A stretch of 64,000 bases of DNA from Mesorhizobium sp. WSM3860 (lineage in GTDB: Bacteria; Pseudomonadota; Alphaproteobacteria; Rhizobiales; Rhizobiaceae): positions 1-64,000 of the forward strand of contig NZ_NSGF01000014.1 in the NCBI RefSeq assembly GCF_002294995.1. Reading direction: 5' to 3'. Below, piece after piece: positions 8,741 to 18,049 of the stretch (within the stretch, counting starts at the first letter, position 1; every line of letters starts with the position of its first letter). Below the pieces are notes generated by a model. The model was not told the DNA's origin. It was given only the letters and a program-made list of their open reading frames with translations, and did no database searches. Position numbers and translations under genes: made by a program.

Positions 8741-10407
8741 TTATCCGGCCTTCCGCTTCTCTACCTCCGCCTTCCTCAGCAGGAACCGCTGGATCTTGCC
8801 GCTTGGGGTCTTCGGCAGTTCGGTAACGAACTCGACCTCGCGCGGATAGGAATGCGCCGAGAGCCGCTTCTTTACATGCTGCGCGAGCTCCTCGGCGAGC
8901 GCCCCGCTGCCCTGGAACCCCGGCGCCAGCACGACGAAGGCCTTGACGATCTCGGTGCGTTGCGGGTCGGGCACGCCGACCACCGCCGCCTCGTTGACCG
9001 CCGGATGCTCGATCAGCGCGCTTTCGACGTCGAAGGGACCGATGCGGTAGCCGGCCGAGGTGATGACGTCGTCGGCCCGGCCGATGAAGGAGACCGAGCC
9101 GTCCGGCTCATATTCCACCGTGTCGCCGGTGCGATAGTAGCCGCCGGCGATTCCCGGCGTCTTCTCCTGGTGTAGCCGTCGAACCAGCGCAGCGGCGACC
9201 TGGCGATATCGACCGCAAGGACGCCCGGCTGGTTGGGGCCGAGCTCGTTGCCGGCCTCGTCGAGAACGACCATGCGGTAGCCCAGCATGGCAAAGCCGGC
9301 CGAGCCCGCGCGCACGGCGTGAACCAGACCGTGATGGTTGTTGACCATCATGCGGTTTTCGGTCTGGCCGTAATGGTCGTGGATCGGCGCGGCTAGGTGG
9401 GCGTCGAACCAGCGGATCACTTCCGGATTGAGCGGCTCGCCGGCGCTGCTCACCACGCGCAGTTTCCCTTTCACGCGGGCGGCTGCCTCCGCGCCTTCAG
9501 CCATCAGCAGGCGATAGGCTGTCGGCGAGCCGGCGAGGCTGGTCACTCCCAGCCGTTCGATGATGTCGTAGGTGCTTTTGGCGTTGAAGGCGCCTTCATG
9601 GAAGGTGGTGGCGATGCCGAGCTGCAACGGCCCGGTGATGGCGTAGTAAAGCCCATAGGCCCAGCCGGGGTCGGCGATGTTCCAGAACACATCGTCAGAC
9701 CGAAGCCCGATCGCATCGCGCATATAAACGCCGAAGGCGAGCAGGGCGCTGAGCGGCACCGGCACGCCTTTCGGATGCCCCGTCGTGCCGGAGGTCGACA
9801 TCATCATGAACAGGTCCGAGCCCTTGCGCATTACGGGCTCGCAATCGGCGGAGGCGGCGGCAAGGGCAGCGCGGAAATCGATGTCGCCGTCCGGCAGGGT
9901 GTCGCCGGCGCCAAGGATCGTCGCGGTGCGCGGACGGTTTACCACCTCATCGAGCTTGGCGCGGTTAGCGGGGTTGGTCACCACCAGCTTCGCCTTGCTG
10001 TAGCTCAGCCGATGCTCGATCGCCTTCGGCCCGAAAGCGGTGAACAGCGGCTGGTAGACCGCGCCGACGCGCCAGGCGCCGAGGATCAGCGCCACCAGCT
10101 CGGGAATGCGCGGCAGCATGCCGGCAACGACATCGCCGGGGCGGACGCCCAGGCCCTTCAGCAGATTGCCGGCACGGCCGGAGATGTCGGCGAGATCGTC
10201 GAAAGTGTATTCGCGCAGGTCGCCGCCGGCGGAGATGGCGCGCAGCGCCAGTCGGTCTTGCCCCGCATAGCGGCCGCAGCATTCGACATAGGCACTGATG
10301 CCGCTCGCCGGATCGCCGTGAAGGCGGGCGATCTCGTCCTCGATGCGGAAGCGCCGGACGGCGTCCTGATAGCGTGGCAGCCCGGCCGCAACTGGCGTGT
10401 TGGTCAT
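8741..10407 (-). pseudogene. AMP-forming acyl-CoA synthetase, interrupted by a one-base frameshift
   Basis: ANL-superfamily enzyme that activates a carboxylic acid to acyl-AMP and then acyl-CoA; the substrate is not determinable here. The start at 10407 follows GAGGGAGGATC. The P-loop-like motif STSGTTGHPKGVP and the motif DHYGQTE are intact. After WFDGYT (about 9170) the reading frame breaks. The continuation QEKTPGIAGGYYRTGD, the C-terminal lid domain with SAGYRIGPFDVE, and the catalytic Lys motif PKTPSGKIQR lie in the next frame and run to 8741. One missing base restores about 555 residues. Both halves keep good codon use, so this is a very recent mutation or a sequencing error. Confidence 0.85.
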
Positions 10408-10495
10408 GGCGATCCTCCCTCGGCGGCCCGTCATCTCCCCATGACATGCCGATGGACGGAGATTGCCTGAAAACTCGGCTTGGGTCGATTGCGGC

Positions 10496-11194
10496 CTAAG
10501 GCAGGCGAAGGCCTTGCGCCTCCATGTGCCGTTTCCAGCGGCTGCGGAGCTCTGCCGGCCGGCAGCCGATGCGCTCGTCGAGGAAGGTGGCTGCGCTGAC
10601 GCGGTCGGTGCGGAAATGGCGGAAATCCTGGCGCAGCTCGCACCAGGCGGCGAGCAGCCGCACGGTCTCGGCATAGCCGATCATGGTCGGCCAGATGACG
10701 CGTTCGCTCTCCTCGTCGCGTTCGTTGCGATAGTGGATGCGAATCTTGTGGCCGTTGCCGATCGCCCCGCGCGCTCGGGCGATGTCGAGCCCGTCCGGCA
10801 GGCTCGCGCGGCTGAGCGGCGCGCCGACGGTTGGATTGCTGACGAAGGGGCGCAACCGCTCGGGCACTGCGGTGGCGATCTTGGCGATCAGGTCGCGCGC
10901 CGCTCCCGCCAGCACCGCGTCGCCCTTGTCGGCCACCCATTGCGCGCCGAGCACCGCCGCCTCCAGCTCGTCCGGCGTCAGCATCAGCGGCGGCATGTCG
11001 TAGTCGCCGTCGAGCACGTAGCCGAGGCCCGCCTCGCCGCGGATCGGCACGCGCTGGCCGATGAGGTCGGCAATGTCGCGATAGACCGAGCGGCGCGAGG
11101 TCTCGAGTTCCTCGGCGATCCGGCTGGCGGTGATCGGGTGGGTCGAGCGCCGCAGGATCTGGATGATCTGGAACAGTCTGTCGGCGCGGCGCAA
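10496..11194 (-). CDS. WYL-domain transcriptional regulator (YafY/DeoR-like)
   Basis: DNA-binding regulator with an N-terminal helix-turn-helix (LRRADRLFQIIQILRRS, then ITASRIAEELETSRRSVYRDI) and a C-terminal WYL ligand-sensing region ending in a WCX-like tail. I choose TTG at 11194, because AGGAG lies 8 nt upstream and homologues begin at xRRADRLFQ. A longer ATG start at 11251 would add 19 unconserved residues. This gives 232 residues. It is divergent from the VOC-family gene at 11365, a pairing often seen in rhizobia, so it probably regulates that gene. Confidence 0.88.
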   Translation of the reverse strand: MRRADRLFQIIQILRRSTHPITASRIAEELETSRRSVYRDIADLIGQRVPIRGEAGLGYVLDGDYDMPPLMLTPDELEAAVLGAQWVADKGDAVLAGAARDLIAKIATAVPERLRPFVSNPTVGAPLSRASLPDGLDIARARGAIGNGHKIRIHYRNERDEESERVIWPTMIGYAETVRLLAAWCELRQDFRHFRTDRVSAATFLDERIGCRPAELRSRWKRHMEAQGLRLP

Positions 11195-11271
11195 GGCATG
11201 TCTCCTGTTGCCACTATGCTGGCAGCAGGGCTGGGCCACAAGTCGGGACATGGCGTCTCGAGGGGCGCTTC

Positions 11272-11346
11272 CGCCGACGGAGAAGGCTCCGCGGCGCGCC
11301 GACGGAGAAGGCTCCGCGGCCCGCCGACGGAGAAGGCTCCGCGGCC
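11272..11346. repeat. Three tandem copies of a 25-bp unit containing a ribosome-binding site
   Basis: The unit CGCCGACGGAGAAGGCTCCG plus five further bases repeats at 11272, 11297 and 11322 with at most small differences at the junctions. A fourth, partial copy continues the same register: ACGGAGAAG at 11352-11360 is the actual Shine-Dalgarno of the next gene. The array therefore multiplies the leader and ribosome site of the VOC gene. Confidence 0.9.
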
Positions 11347-11364
11347 AAATAACGGAGAAGCATT

Positions 11365-11769
11365 ATGAATTTCGTTTCGACCCGCATCATCACCGCCGAC
11401 GTCAGGCGGCTGGTCGGCTTCTATGAGGAGGTGACCGGCTCGAAGCTCACGCTTTACACCGAGGATTTCGCCGAACTGATCACCGAGGCCGGCACGCTCG
11501 CCATCGGCAGCACGCGTACCTTGCAGCTCTTCGGCGGCGACCATGTCGCACAGCCGGCCGCCAACCGAACCGCGATCATCGAGTTCCGCGTCGCCGATGT
11601 CGACGCCGATTGCCGACGGCTCGCCGATCGCATCGCGGGCTCACTGGTGCAGGCGCCGACCACCATGCCCTGGGGCAACCGTTCGCTGCTGTTTCGCGAT
11701 CCCGACGGCAACCTGGTCAACTTTTTCACGCCGGTAACTGCCGAGGCGATCAGGAAGTTGGAGAGGTGA
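11365..11769 (+). CDS. VOC-family (glyoxalase/bleomycin-resistance fold) protein
   Basis: A 134-residue single-domain metalloprotein-fold member with two beta-alpha-beta-beta-beta units. The N-terminal half is FVSTRIITADVRRLVGFYEEVTG and the C-terminal half is IIEFRVADVDADCRRLAD, followed by LLFRDPDGNLVNFFTP, the usual last metal-ligand region. The substrate is unknown; VOC proteins include glyoxalases, dioxygenases and antibiotic-binding proteins. Its ribosome site is part of the 25-bp tandem array. It is divergently transcribed from the WYL regulator, which suggests specific control. Confidence 0.9.
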   Translation: MNFVSTRIITADVRRLVGFYEEVTGSKLTLYTEDFAELITEAGTLAIGSTRTLQLFGGDHVAQPAANRTAIIEFRVADVDADCRRLADRIAGSLVQAPTTMPWGNRSLLFRDPDGNLVNFFTPVTAEAIRKLER

Positions 11770-11886
11770 TGGCGACTGTCCGACTGGATCGCCGGGTCGA
11801 TTGCGGCGCTGGCCGGGGATTGGCCCCGCCGGCTCCTGCCTGTATTATCGCGGGGCGAATGCGGAGAAGGGGAGGCGCGGGCGGGC

Positions 11887-13442
11887 ATGCGGCTTGATCG
11901 GAATCTCTGTCATTTGGGGGTTTGGGCGGTCATCGCCGTCCTGGCGCTTTGGCCCTCGAGGGCATCGGCCGACCCCATCTCGCCCGAGCGGATCACCGCT
12001 GCGCTGTCGAAGCTCGAAGCATTGGCGCAACGCGTGGTCGCTGATGGTGCCGTCCCCGGCCTTGCCATCGGCGTCGTACACGGCGACGAAGTGATCTATC
12101 TCAAGGGTTTCGGCCGTCGCGAGGCCGGCAAGCCGGAGACAGTCGACGCCGACACGGTGTTCCAGATCGCCTCGCTGTCCAAGCCGGTCTCGGCAACCGT
12201 CGTGGCGGCGCTGGTCAGCGAAGGTGTCGTGTCCTGGGAATCGAGGATCGCCGACCTCGATCCGGCGTTCCGGCTCGCCGATCCTTACCCGACCAGCCAA
12301 CTCACCATTCGCGACCTGTTTTCGCACCGCAGCGGGCTGCCTGGCACGGCAGGCGACGACCTCGAGACCATAGGCTACGACCGTGCCGAGATCCTGCAGC
12401 GCCTGCGCTTCGTGCAGCTATCGTCGAGCTTTCGCGCCGGCTACTCCTATTCCAATTTCGGGCTGACCGAAGGCGCCGTCGCGGCCGCCAGGCCGACAGG
12501 CAAATCCTGGGAAGATGTCGCCGAGGAAAAGCTCTACCGTCCACTCGGCATGGCCTCGACCAGCTCCCGTTACGCGGATTTCCTCAAGCATGCCAATCGC
12601 GCCGAGCTGCACATCAAGGCCGACGGCGCCTGGGCCGCGAAGGTCAAGCGCGAGCCGGATGCGCAGGCGCCTGCCGGCGGCGTCAGTTCCACCGTGCGCG
12701 ATCTCGCGCAATGGCTGCGCCTCGTGATCGGCGACGGCGTATATGCCGGCAAGACGCTGATTGCCGCCGATGCGTTTGCCCAGATGCATGTGCCACTGAT
12801 GACGCGCGGCAAGAACCCCGTCTCCGGCGGCGAGTCCTTCTACGGCCTCGGCTGGAATGTCGAATTCGGCCGGCACGGCCTGAGCTGGGGTCACTCCGGC
12901 GCCTTCAGCACCGGCGCGCGCACGGTGGCGTCTGTCTTTCCCAAGGACAAGCTCGGCATTTCGTCCTCGCCAATGCATTTCCGAGCGGCGTACCGGAAGG
13001 ACTCTCCGACAGCTTTGCCGACCTCGTTTTCGACGGCAAGCTCGAGAAGGATTGGATCGGAGCATGGGACGCGATCTTTTCCGGTATGTTCGGGCCCGCG
13101 ATCGCCGCGGCCAAGGCCACCTATGCCGCGCCGCCGTCACCGGGACGGCCAGCCGCGCCGACCGGCGCCTATGCGGGGCGTTACACCAACGACTTCTTCG
13201 GCGACGCGCTCGTGTCCAGCGCGGGAGACGGCCTCATGCTCAAGCTCGGGCCGGCCGGCGCTCGGTCCTATTCGCTGACGCATTTCAACGGCGACCTGTT
13301 CGTAACGTACCCCGACGCCGAGATGCCGGACCGGCCGGCGGGCGTGAGCTTCGTCGTCGGCCCCGACGGCAGGGCCTCGGCTGTGACGATCGAGTTCCTC
13401 GACGACAATCATCTCGGCACGCTGCGGCGCTTGGGAGACTAA
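11887..13442 (+). pseudogene. Serine hydrolase of the beta-lactamase/PBP4* family, with a one-base frameshift
   Basis: Periplasmic class C beta-lactamase-like hydrolase. The signal peptide ends in PSRASA. The catalytic SxxK motif is in IASLSKPVSATVV, the YxN motif in GYSYSNFG, and the third-box HSG in GHSGAFSTG. After FPKDKLGI (12960) the frame breaks; the expected VLANAFPSGVPEGLSDSFAD and a C-terminal DUF3471-like beta domain continue in the next frame to 13442. One base is missing before TCGTCCTCGCC. Restored length is about 518 residues. Substrate is unknown (peptides, esters or beta-lactams are all possible). Confidence 0.85.
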
Positions 13443-13490
13443 TGCGCGTCGCCCAGAGCTGCGCGGCGGTTCTCGGCAACGGAATGTGTC
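13443..13490. repeat. Degenerate copy of the GTGCATGTCG extragenic palindrome
   Basis: TGCGCGTCGCCCAGAGCTGC with the distal GGTTCTCGGCAACGGAATGTGTC follows in order the better preserved palindrome at 23360-23408. It lies in the convergent gap between the hydrolase and the membrane protein at 13509. Confidence 0.4.
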
Positions 13491-13508
13491 AAGGCAAAGA
13501 CCGCGGGC

Positions 13509-14444
13509 TCAGGATGCCTGTCCATAGTGCAGCAGCTTGAAGCAGTCGCCGCTGCCCGACTTTGTCTGCGTCAGCACCGGTTTCGAGCGGTCGATCCATT
13601 CCTGCTGCGACTTGGCGTCGGCTTCGATCGCATCGGCCGGTGGAAGGGCGACGAAACTCTTGCCTTTGCTGAAGAGCCAGCAGGCGCGGGCGAGAAAGCG
13701 CCTGCTGCGCTGGCGCAGCAGGTCGGCGTCATAGAGGATGTCGAGCACCTCGTGCTTGATCTTCGGTTCCTTGTCGGGCTTGGCGACCGCGGCCTCGACC
13801 GGCTCGTCGCCGATCGCGTCATGCAGGTCCTTATAGTCGAGGGCTAGCTGCGTCGTGGCGTATTTGATCTCGTTCTCGTCGCGCACGATGTTGAACCACA
13901 GCGTCGGATCGAGCTCGTTGACGACAAAGGTGGCTTCAAGGTCGCGCGACAGGTTCAGGATTTCGAAGTCTCGAACGTCGACATCACGTTCGACCAGCAG
14001 GATCTTTTCGACCTGCTTGGCAAGCTCCGGTCCCCTGGTGGCGACCGCGGCGTTGCTTCCGCCGTGTTCGGGGCCGACATAGGCGCCACCCTCATCCAGT
14101 ACCTCGTCGAACTCGCCGAGCGTTTCGATGACCGGGGCGCCGCGGGCAATGCGCGCCGCCAGCTTGGCGAGAACCTGCTGCAGCTCGGTCTCGCGCTTGC
14201 GCTGGTCCTGATAGTTCTGCTGGAAGAAGAAGATGAACAGCGAAACGCCGATGCCGATCAGGATTACGCCCAGCTGCGAAAAGATGTTGCGGTAATATTC
14301 CAGCAGCTTTTCGCGATGGCGCAGTTCGTCGCGGACGCTGTGGGCCACGCGCAGATTGACGATCAGCGAGATAATCAGCAGCCCGGCGCCGACCAGGATG
14401 AGCCCGCCGATGAGAAGGTAGCCATGGCCTGCGCTGAAATCCAT
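13509..14444 (-). CDS. Inner-membrane protein of unknown function
   Basis: A 311-residue protein with two N-terminal membrane segments: GYLLIGGLILVGAGLLIISL, and about 35 residues later LGVILIGIGVSLFIFFF. A basic, coiled region (QDQRKRETELQQVLAKLAA) and a long soluble cytosolic domain without recognised motifs follow. The start at 14444 (MDFSAGHGYLL) is preferred because it places the first membrane helix near the N terminus; the longer frame upstream has an unnatural Arg-rich leader. It is convergent with the serine hydrolase and divergent from the radical SAM gene. Confidence 0.8.
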   Translation of the reverse strand: MDFSAGHGYLLIGGLILVGAGLLIISLIVNLRVAHSVRDELRHREKLLEYYRNIFSQLGVILIGIGVSLFIFFFQQNYQDQRKRETELQQVLAKLAARIARGAPVIETLGEFDEVLDEGGAYVGPEHGGSNAAVATRGPELAKQVEKILLVERDVDVRDFEILNLSRDLEATFVVNELDPTLWFNIVRDENEIKYATTQLALDYKDLHDAIGDEPVEAAVAKPDKEPKIKHEVLDILYDADLLRQRSRRFLARACWLFSKGKSFVALPPADAIEADAKSQQEWIDRSKPVLTQTKSGSGDCFKLLHYGQAS

Positions 14445-14627
14445 TCGTCTCGCCCCCCGAAGCCTGCGCCAAATTAGCGCCAATTTCGTTGCGCTCAAAG
14501 CTACGAGACAAGCCGGCATCAGTCCCAGCCGGTCTCGTGCGGCGCTCCGCCGCTCTGCGGCAACCAAAGCGATTGACCCGGCCATCCATCCGGCCGATAT
14601 CCCGCGCAAATTCGCACCGAGACCCCA

Positions 14628-15734
14628 ATGACTTCAGATACCGATCTCAAGGAAGCCGCGCCCGGCGCCGACGCCGCCTGGCAGGACGACATGCGCGCCG
14701 GCGTGCGCCATGTGCGCGACCTCGCAGCCCTGCCGCTCTCGCCGGCCGAGCGCGCCGCCGCGCAGCAAGCCGCCGCCGCCCACAAGGTGCGCGCGCCGAA
14801 AGCCTATCTCGACCTGATCGATTGGGACGATCCGAACGATCCGATCCGCGCGCAGGTGATCCCGTCGCCGGACGAGTTGATCACTGCCGAGGGCGAGCTC
14901 GGCGATCCGATCGGCGATCACGCCTTCAGCCCGGTGCCCAGGCTGACGCATCGCCATGCCGACCGCGTGCTCTTGTTCCCGACCTATCAATGCGCGGTCT
15001 ATTGCCGCTTCTGTTTTCGCAAGGAGTCGCTGACTTCGATCGGCCGCGGCTACACGCGCGAGGCGCTGGAGCCGGCGCTCGCCTACATCGCGCAACATAG
15101 CGAGATCCGCGAGGTGATCCTGACCGGCGGCGATCCGCTGTCGCTGCCCGACAACGCCCTCGCCGAAATCCGCGCCCGCATCGAGGCGATCCCGCATGTG
15201 CGGCTCTTGCGCATCCACACGCGCGTGCCGGTGGCGCTGCCGTCGCGCATCACGTCCGGCCTGACGGCATCCCTGCAGGGAAGGCTGATGGTGACGGTGG
15301 TCACCCACTTCAACCACCCGCGCGAGATCACGCCGGACACCGAAACGGCCTGCCGGACGATGCGGCAGGCGGGTTTTGTCCTGCTCAACCAGAGCGTTCT
15401 CCTGAAAGGCGTCAACGACAAGGTCGATGTGCTGGAAGAGCTCTGCCGCGAGCTGATGTATCGGCTGGGCGTAAAACCTTACTATCTTCACCATGGTGAC
15501 CTCGCGCCGGGCATGGCGCATCGCCGCACCACGATTGCCGAAGGCCAGGCGCTGGCAGCCGAACTGCGGAAGCGCGTCTCCGGCATCTGCAACCCGACCT
15601 ATGTCATCGATTTGCCCGATGGCGGCGGCAAGGTGCCGCTCGGCCCCAGCCACATCGAGGGCCGGGACAACGAGACATGGCGGATTCGCGGGCAGGACGG
15701 GAAGGTGAGGGCCTATCGCGAGGTGGTCGCCTAG
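14628..15734 (+). CDS. Lysine 2,3-aminomutase-like radical SAM protein
   Basis: A 368-residue KamA-family enzyme. The radical SAM cluster motif CAVYCRFC binds a 4Fe-4S cluster and S-adenosylmethionine, and FRKE follows as in aminomutases. GGDPLSLPD and the PLP-lysine region near PYYLHHGDLAPGMAHRRT match the family. Members either interconvert alpha- and beta-lysine or, as EpmB, make beta-lysine for elongation factor P modification. No efp or epmA gene is adjacent, so the role stays open. The start codon has only a weak ribosome site. Confidence 0.9.
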   Translation: MTSDTDLKEAAPGADAAWQDDMRAGVRHVRDLAALPLSPAERAAAQQAAAAHKVRAPKAYLDLIDWDDPNDPIRAQVIPSPDELITAEGELGDPIGDHAFSPVPRLTHRHADRVLLFPTYQCAVYCRFCFRKESLTSIGRGYTREALEPALAYIAQHSEIREVILTGGDPLSLPDNALAEIRARIEAIPHVRLLRIHTRVPVALPSRITSGLTASLQGRLMVTVVTHFNHPREITPDTETACRTMRQAGFVLLNQSVLLKGVNDKVDVLEELCRELMYRLGVKPYYLHHGDLAPGMAHRRTTIAEGQALAAELRKRVSGICNPTYVIDLPDGGGKVPLGPSHIEGRDNETWRIRGQDGKVRAYREVVA

Positions 15735-15813
15735 TTCCTCATTTCGAGCGGCGGCAGAGGAACTCTCATCCCGCCCCCCGCATTCTATGAGCGGGGGCTT
15801 GAAGGAGAGCAGC

Positions 15814-16665
15814 GTGAAGGCATTGTTGGGAATCCTCGGCGGCTTCGTGCTTACCCTGGCCGTGTTTGCCTCAGGGCTCGCCTTCGCCACCTGGCTTCTG
15901 GCCGCCAAGCCGGTGCGCCAGGCAACGCCGGCGATCGGCGTTTCGGAGCTCTGGACCAAGGACGCCCGGCCGGTCGACCCGGCCAAGCAGGACCTCGAGC
16001 GCATCCCGGCCCAGCAGGCCGCCGGCGCGCCCGCCAAGGCGGAGGAGGGGGCCCAGGCGGACGAGGGGGCCAAGACGGCGGATACGGCCACGCAGACCGC
16101 TGCTCTCCCAGCGCCGCAACCTGCCGCGCCGCGGCTGCAGCCCTTGCCCGAGGCCTCTCCGCCCAATCCTTCACAGACGGGCGAGGCCAATGCGGCCGCA
16201 CAGCCTAACGAGCAGGCGCCGGCCCAGCAGGCACAATTGCCCGCCGCGCATCTCGAATGGTGCGCCAACCGCTATCGCAGCTACCGTCCGCAAGAAAACA
16301 GCTACCGTTCCTACAGCGGGGAGATCCGCCCCTGCATCTCGCCCTATTTCGATCCGGGCGGCGATCGCACAGCCTCGACCGACGGGCACCAATCCGATCA
16401 GCTCTGGATGAACAATCAAGGCGAGGTGACCGACGACCAGGCCGAGATGGAAGGCTACGCCACGACACGGGATGGCTACGCGACGACTTATGGCGGCCCG
16501 CCGGAAGAGATCTTGCCGGAGGAGCAGCCTTCCAGGGATCGGCTGTTGGGCCCGCAGATGTCGGGCGACCACATCGACTCCTGCTTCAGCCGCTATCGCT
16601 CCTACGATCCGCAGGACAACACCTACCAGCCCTATGACGGCGGCCCGCGCCGGCAGTGCGAGTAG
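15814..16665 (+). CDS. BA14K-family membrane-anchored protein with two BA14K repeats
   Basis: A 283-residue protein. I choose GTG at 15814 because GAAGGAGAG lies just upstream; a Met nine codons earlier has no ribosome site. One membrane helix (GILGGFVLTLAVFASGLAFA) is followed by a long low-complexity Ala/Pro/Gln/Glu linker. Two copies of the BA14K motif follow: HLEWCANRYRSYRPQ...YSGEIRPC and HIDSCFSRYRSYDPQ...YDGGPRRQC. The Brucella BA14K antigen has one such motif and is linked to lectin-like activity and cell-envelope integrity. The two Cys per repeat suggest periplasmic disulphides. Confidence 0.88.
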   Translation: MKALLGILGGFVLTLAVFASGLAFATWLLAAKPVRQATPAIGVSELWTKDARPVDPAKQDLERIPAQQAAGAPAKAEEGAQADEGAKTADTATQTAALPAPQPAAPRLQPLPEASPPNPSQTGEANAAAQPNEQAPAQQAQLPAAHLEWCANRYRSYRPQENSYRSYSGEIRPCISPYFDPGGDRTASTDGHQSDQLWMNNQGEVTDDQAEMEGYATTRDGYATTYGGPPEEILPEEQPSRDRLLGPQMSGDHIDSCFSRYRSYDPQDNTYQPYDGGPRRQCE

Positions 16666-16709
16666 GGCAGGGCCGGGGTCCTGCGAAGTGACGCTGGACT
16701 GCTGAAGTC

Positions 16710-17012
16710 TGGCGCGAGGCACCCCCCTCTGTCCTACCGGACATCTCCCCCGCAAGGGGGGAGATTGGATGTCGCGCCGACTTTCGCCAATCGCGGACGA
16801 TAAAAGGAAAGCGCCGTCGCCAAAGCCGACAATCTGATAAACTCTTCCTTCTGGCTCATCACGCTTCTGGCCTCGAATGGCACCCCGAACCTCCCCGCGC
16901 AAAACGCACGAAACTGTTCGCGATGTCTTCGCACACCTGTTCGCGATGTCCCCAGTCCATACACCCCCTTGAGGGGGATGGTCGGCAGACCAGAGGGGAG
17001 TGCCTCGCGCCA
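16710..17012. repeat. Roughly 300-bp unit with about 55-bp terminal inverted repeats
   Basis: The left end (TGGCGCGAGGCACCCCCCTC, then CTACCGGACATCTCCCCC) is the imperfect inverse of the right end, which closes with GAGGGGAGTGCCTCGCGCCA at 16993-17012. The arms belong to the dispersed palindromic family seen at 2184 and 24733. The interior (16770-16960) encodes nothing recognisable. The structure resembles a non-autonomous MITE-like element or two facing copies of the repeat. Confidence 0.65.
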
Positions 17013-17049
17013 GCATATCGAATGGCTGACGTTAGCGCCGCCCTTCGGG

Positions 17050-17078
17050 CACCTTCCCGCCGCGAACGGGAGAAGGTG
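17050..17078. repeat. Short extragenic palindrome
   Basis: CACCTTCCCG at 17050-17059 faces CGGGAGAAGGTG at 17067-17078. This compact element is common between rhizobial genes. It directly follows the 300-bp unit. Confidence 0.5.
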
Positions 17079-17133
17079 ATCGTCGCTCAATTCAGCACCC
17101 GACCATCAATCTCCGCCACGCTCGTTGTCCCGG

Positions 17134-17250
17134 TCAGCGCCATGTCATGCCCTCGAGCAGTTGCGGCGCCGCCGATGATGCCCTGATCTCTTCGGGCAAA
17201 GTCACGATGCCCGTCGGAACATCGAGTGCCGTGGGGACTACTCTTTCCAT
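17134..17250 (-). pseudogene. Possible decayed gene divergent from tetR
   Basis: An ATG at 17250 is preceded by GGGAGGACGACG, a good ribosome site, and reads MERVVPTALDVPTGIVTLPE for 38 codons to a stop at 17134. In the neighbouring frame the same DNA reads ARGHDMALTGTTSVAEIDG to a stop at about 17091, which looks more protein-like. It could be the remains of a small gene with a frameshift, perhaps once controlled by the adjacent TetR regulator. No family is recognised, and coincidence is quite possible. Confidence 0.25.
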
Positions 17251-17357
17251 CGTCGTCCTCCCAATGAATATTAGCAAACGCTGATCATTGAAGGCCGCGT
17301 GCCGGCTGATGTAAATTCACTAGCGAGTATACTTTCACCGACGACGGCAGCGGGGCC

Positions 17358-17966
17358 ATGCCCAGAGCGTCCAACGAGACCAGACCCCAGATCCTGCAGG
17401 CGGCTTACAAGCTGTTTCGCCGCCGGGTCTTTTTCCGCGTCGGCATGGACGAGATCGCCGAGGCCGCGGGCGTCACCAAGCGCACGCTCTACTATCATTT
17501 CGACAGCAAGGACGCGCTCTTGACCGCCGTGCTCGCTTCGCAGCATGAACGTACATTCGCCGACTTCCAGAATTACGGCATCGAGCCTTCGGGCGGCGCG
17601 GACGTGCTGATCGACAAGCTTTTCGAGGGGCTGGTCAAGTGGTCGTCCAAGCCGCGCTGGGCGGGTTCCGGCTTTACCCGGCTGGCGATCGAGCTTGCCG
17701 ACCTGTCCGGCCACCCCGCGCGGGTCATCGCGCGCCAGCACAAGGCGCTGATGGAGCGGCATCTGGAAACGCTGCTCGCCGGAGCGAAGGTGCCGTCGCC
17801 GAAGGAGCGGGCCCGCGAGCTGTTCCTGCTGATCGAAGGCGCCATGGTGATGATCCTGATCCACGGCGACCGGAGCTATTGCAGCGCCGCGGCGGATGCG
17901 GCGAAGCGGCTGATGGCAGGCGAGGTGGAGTTTCCGCAACCCGATACCCGCCTGACACACGCCTGA
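17358..17966 (+). CDS. TetR-family transcriptional regulator
   Basis: A 202-residue repressor. The N-terminal helix-turn-helix region (RPQILQAAYKLF, then MDEIAEAAGVTKRTLYYHFDSKDALL) is canonical for TetR. The C-terminal ligand domain (about 60-200) is helical and is not diagnostic of a ligand. The gene lies 83 bp upstream of a haemoglobin gene on the same strand and may be co-transcribed with it. The region before it contains the broken divergent frame at 17134-17250. The effector is unknown. Confidence 0.92.
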   Translation: MPRASNETRPQILQAAYKLFRRRVFFRVGMDEIAEAAGVTKRTLYYHFDSKDALLTAVLASQHERTFADFQNYGIEPSGGADVLIDKLFEGLVKWSSKPRWAGSGFTRLAIELADLSGHPARVIARQHKALMERHLETLLAGAKVPSPKERARELFLLIEGAMVMILIHGDRSYCSAAADAAKRLMAGEVEFPQPDTRLTHA

Positions 17967-18049
17967 AACACACCCGCTCCACAACCGGCATGCCCGCGAA
18001 ACGCTCGCGCCGGATGTTTGCAGCCTGGCAAACGCGGAGGAGCGCGCCG

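Noticed and set aside
17639..18049. Longer globin start inside tetR
   Set aside because: This part is the out-of-frame reading of tetR; the globin homology and a good ribosome site begin at 18050.
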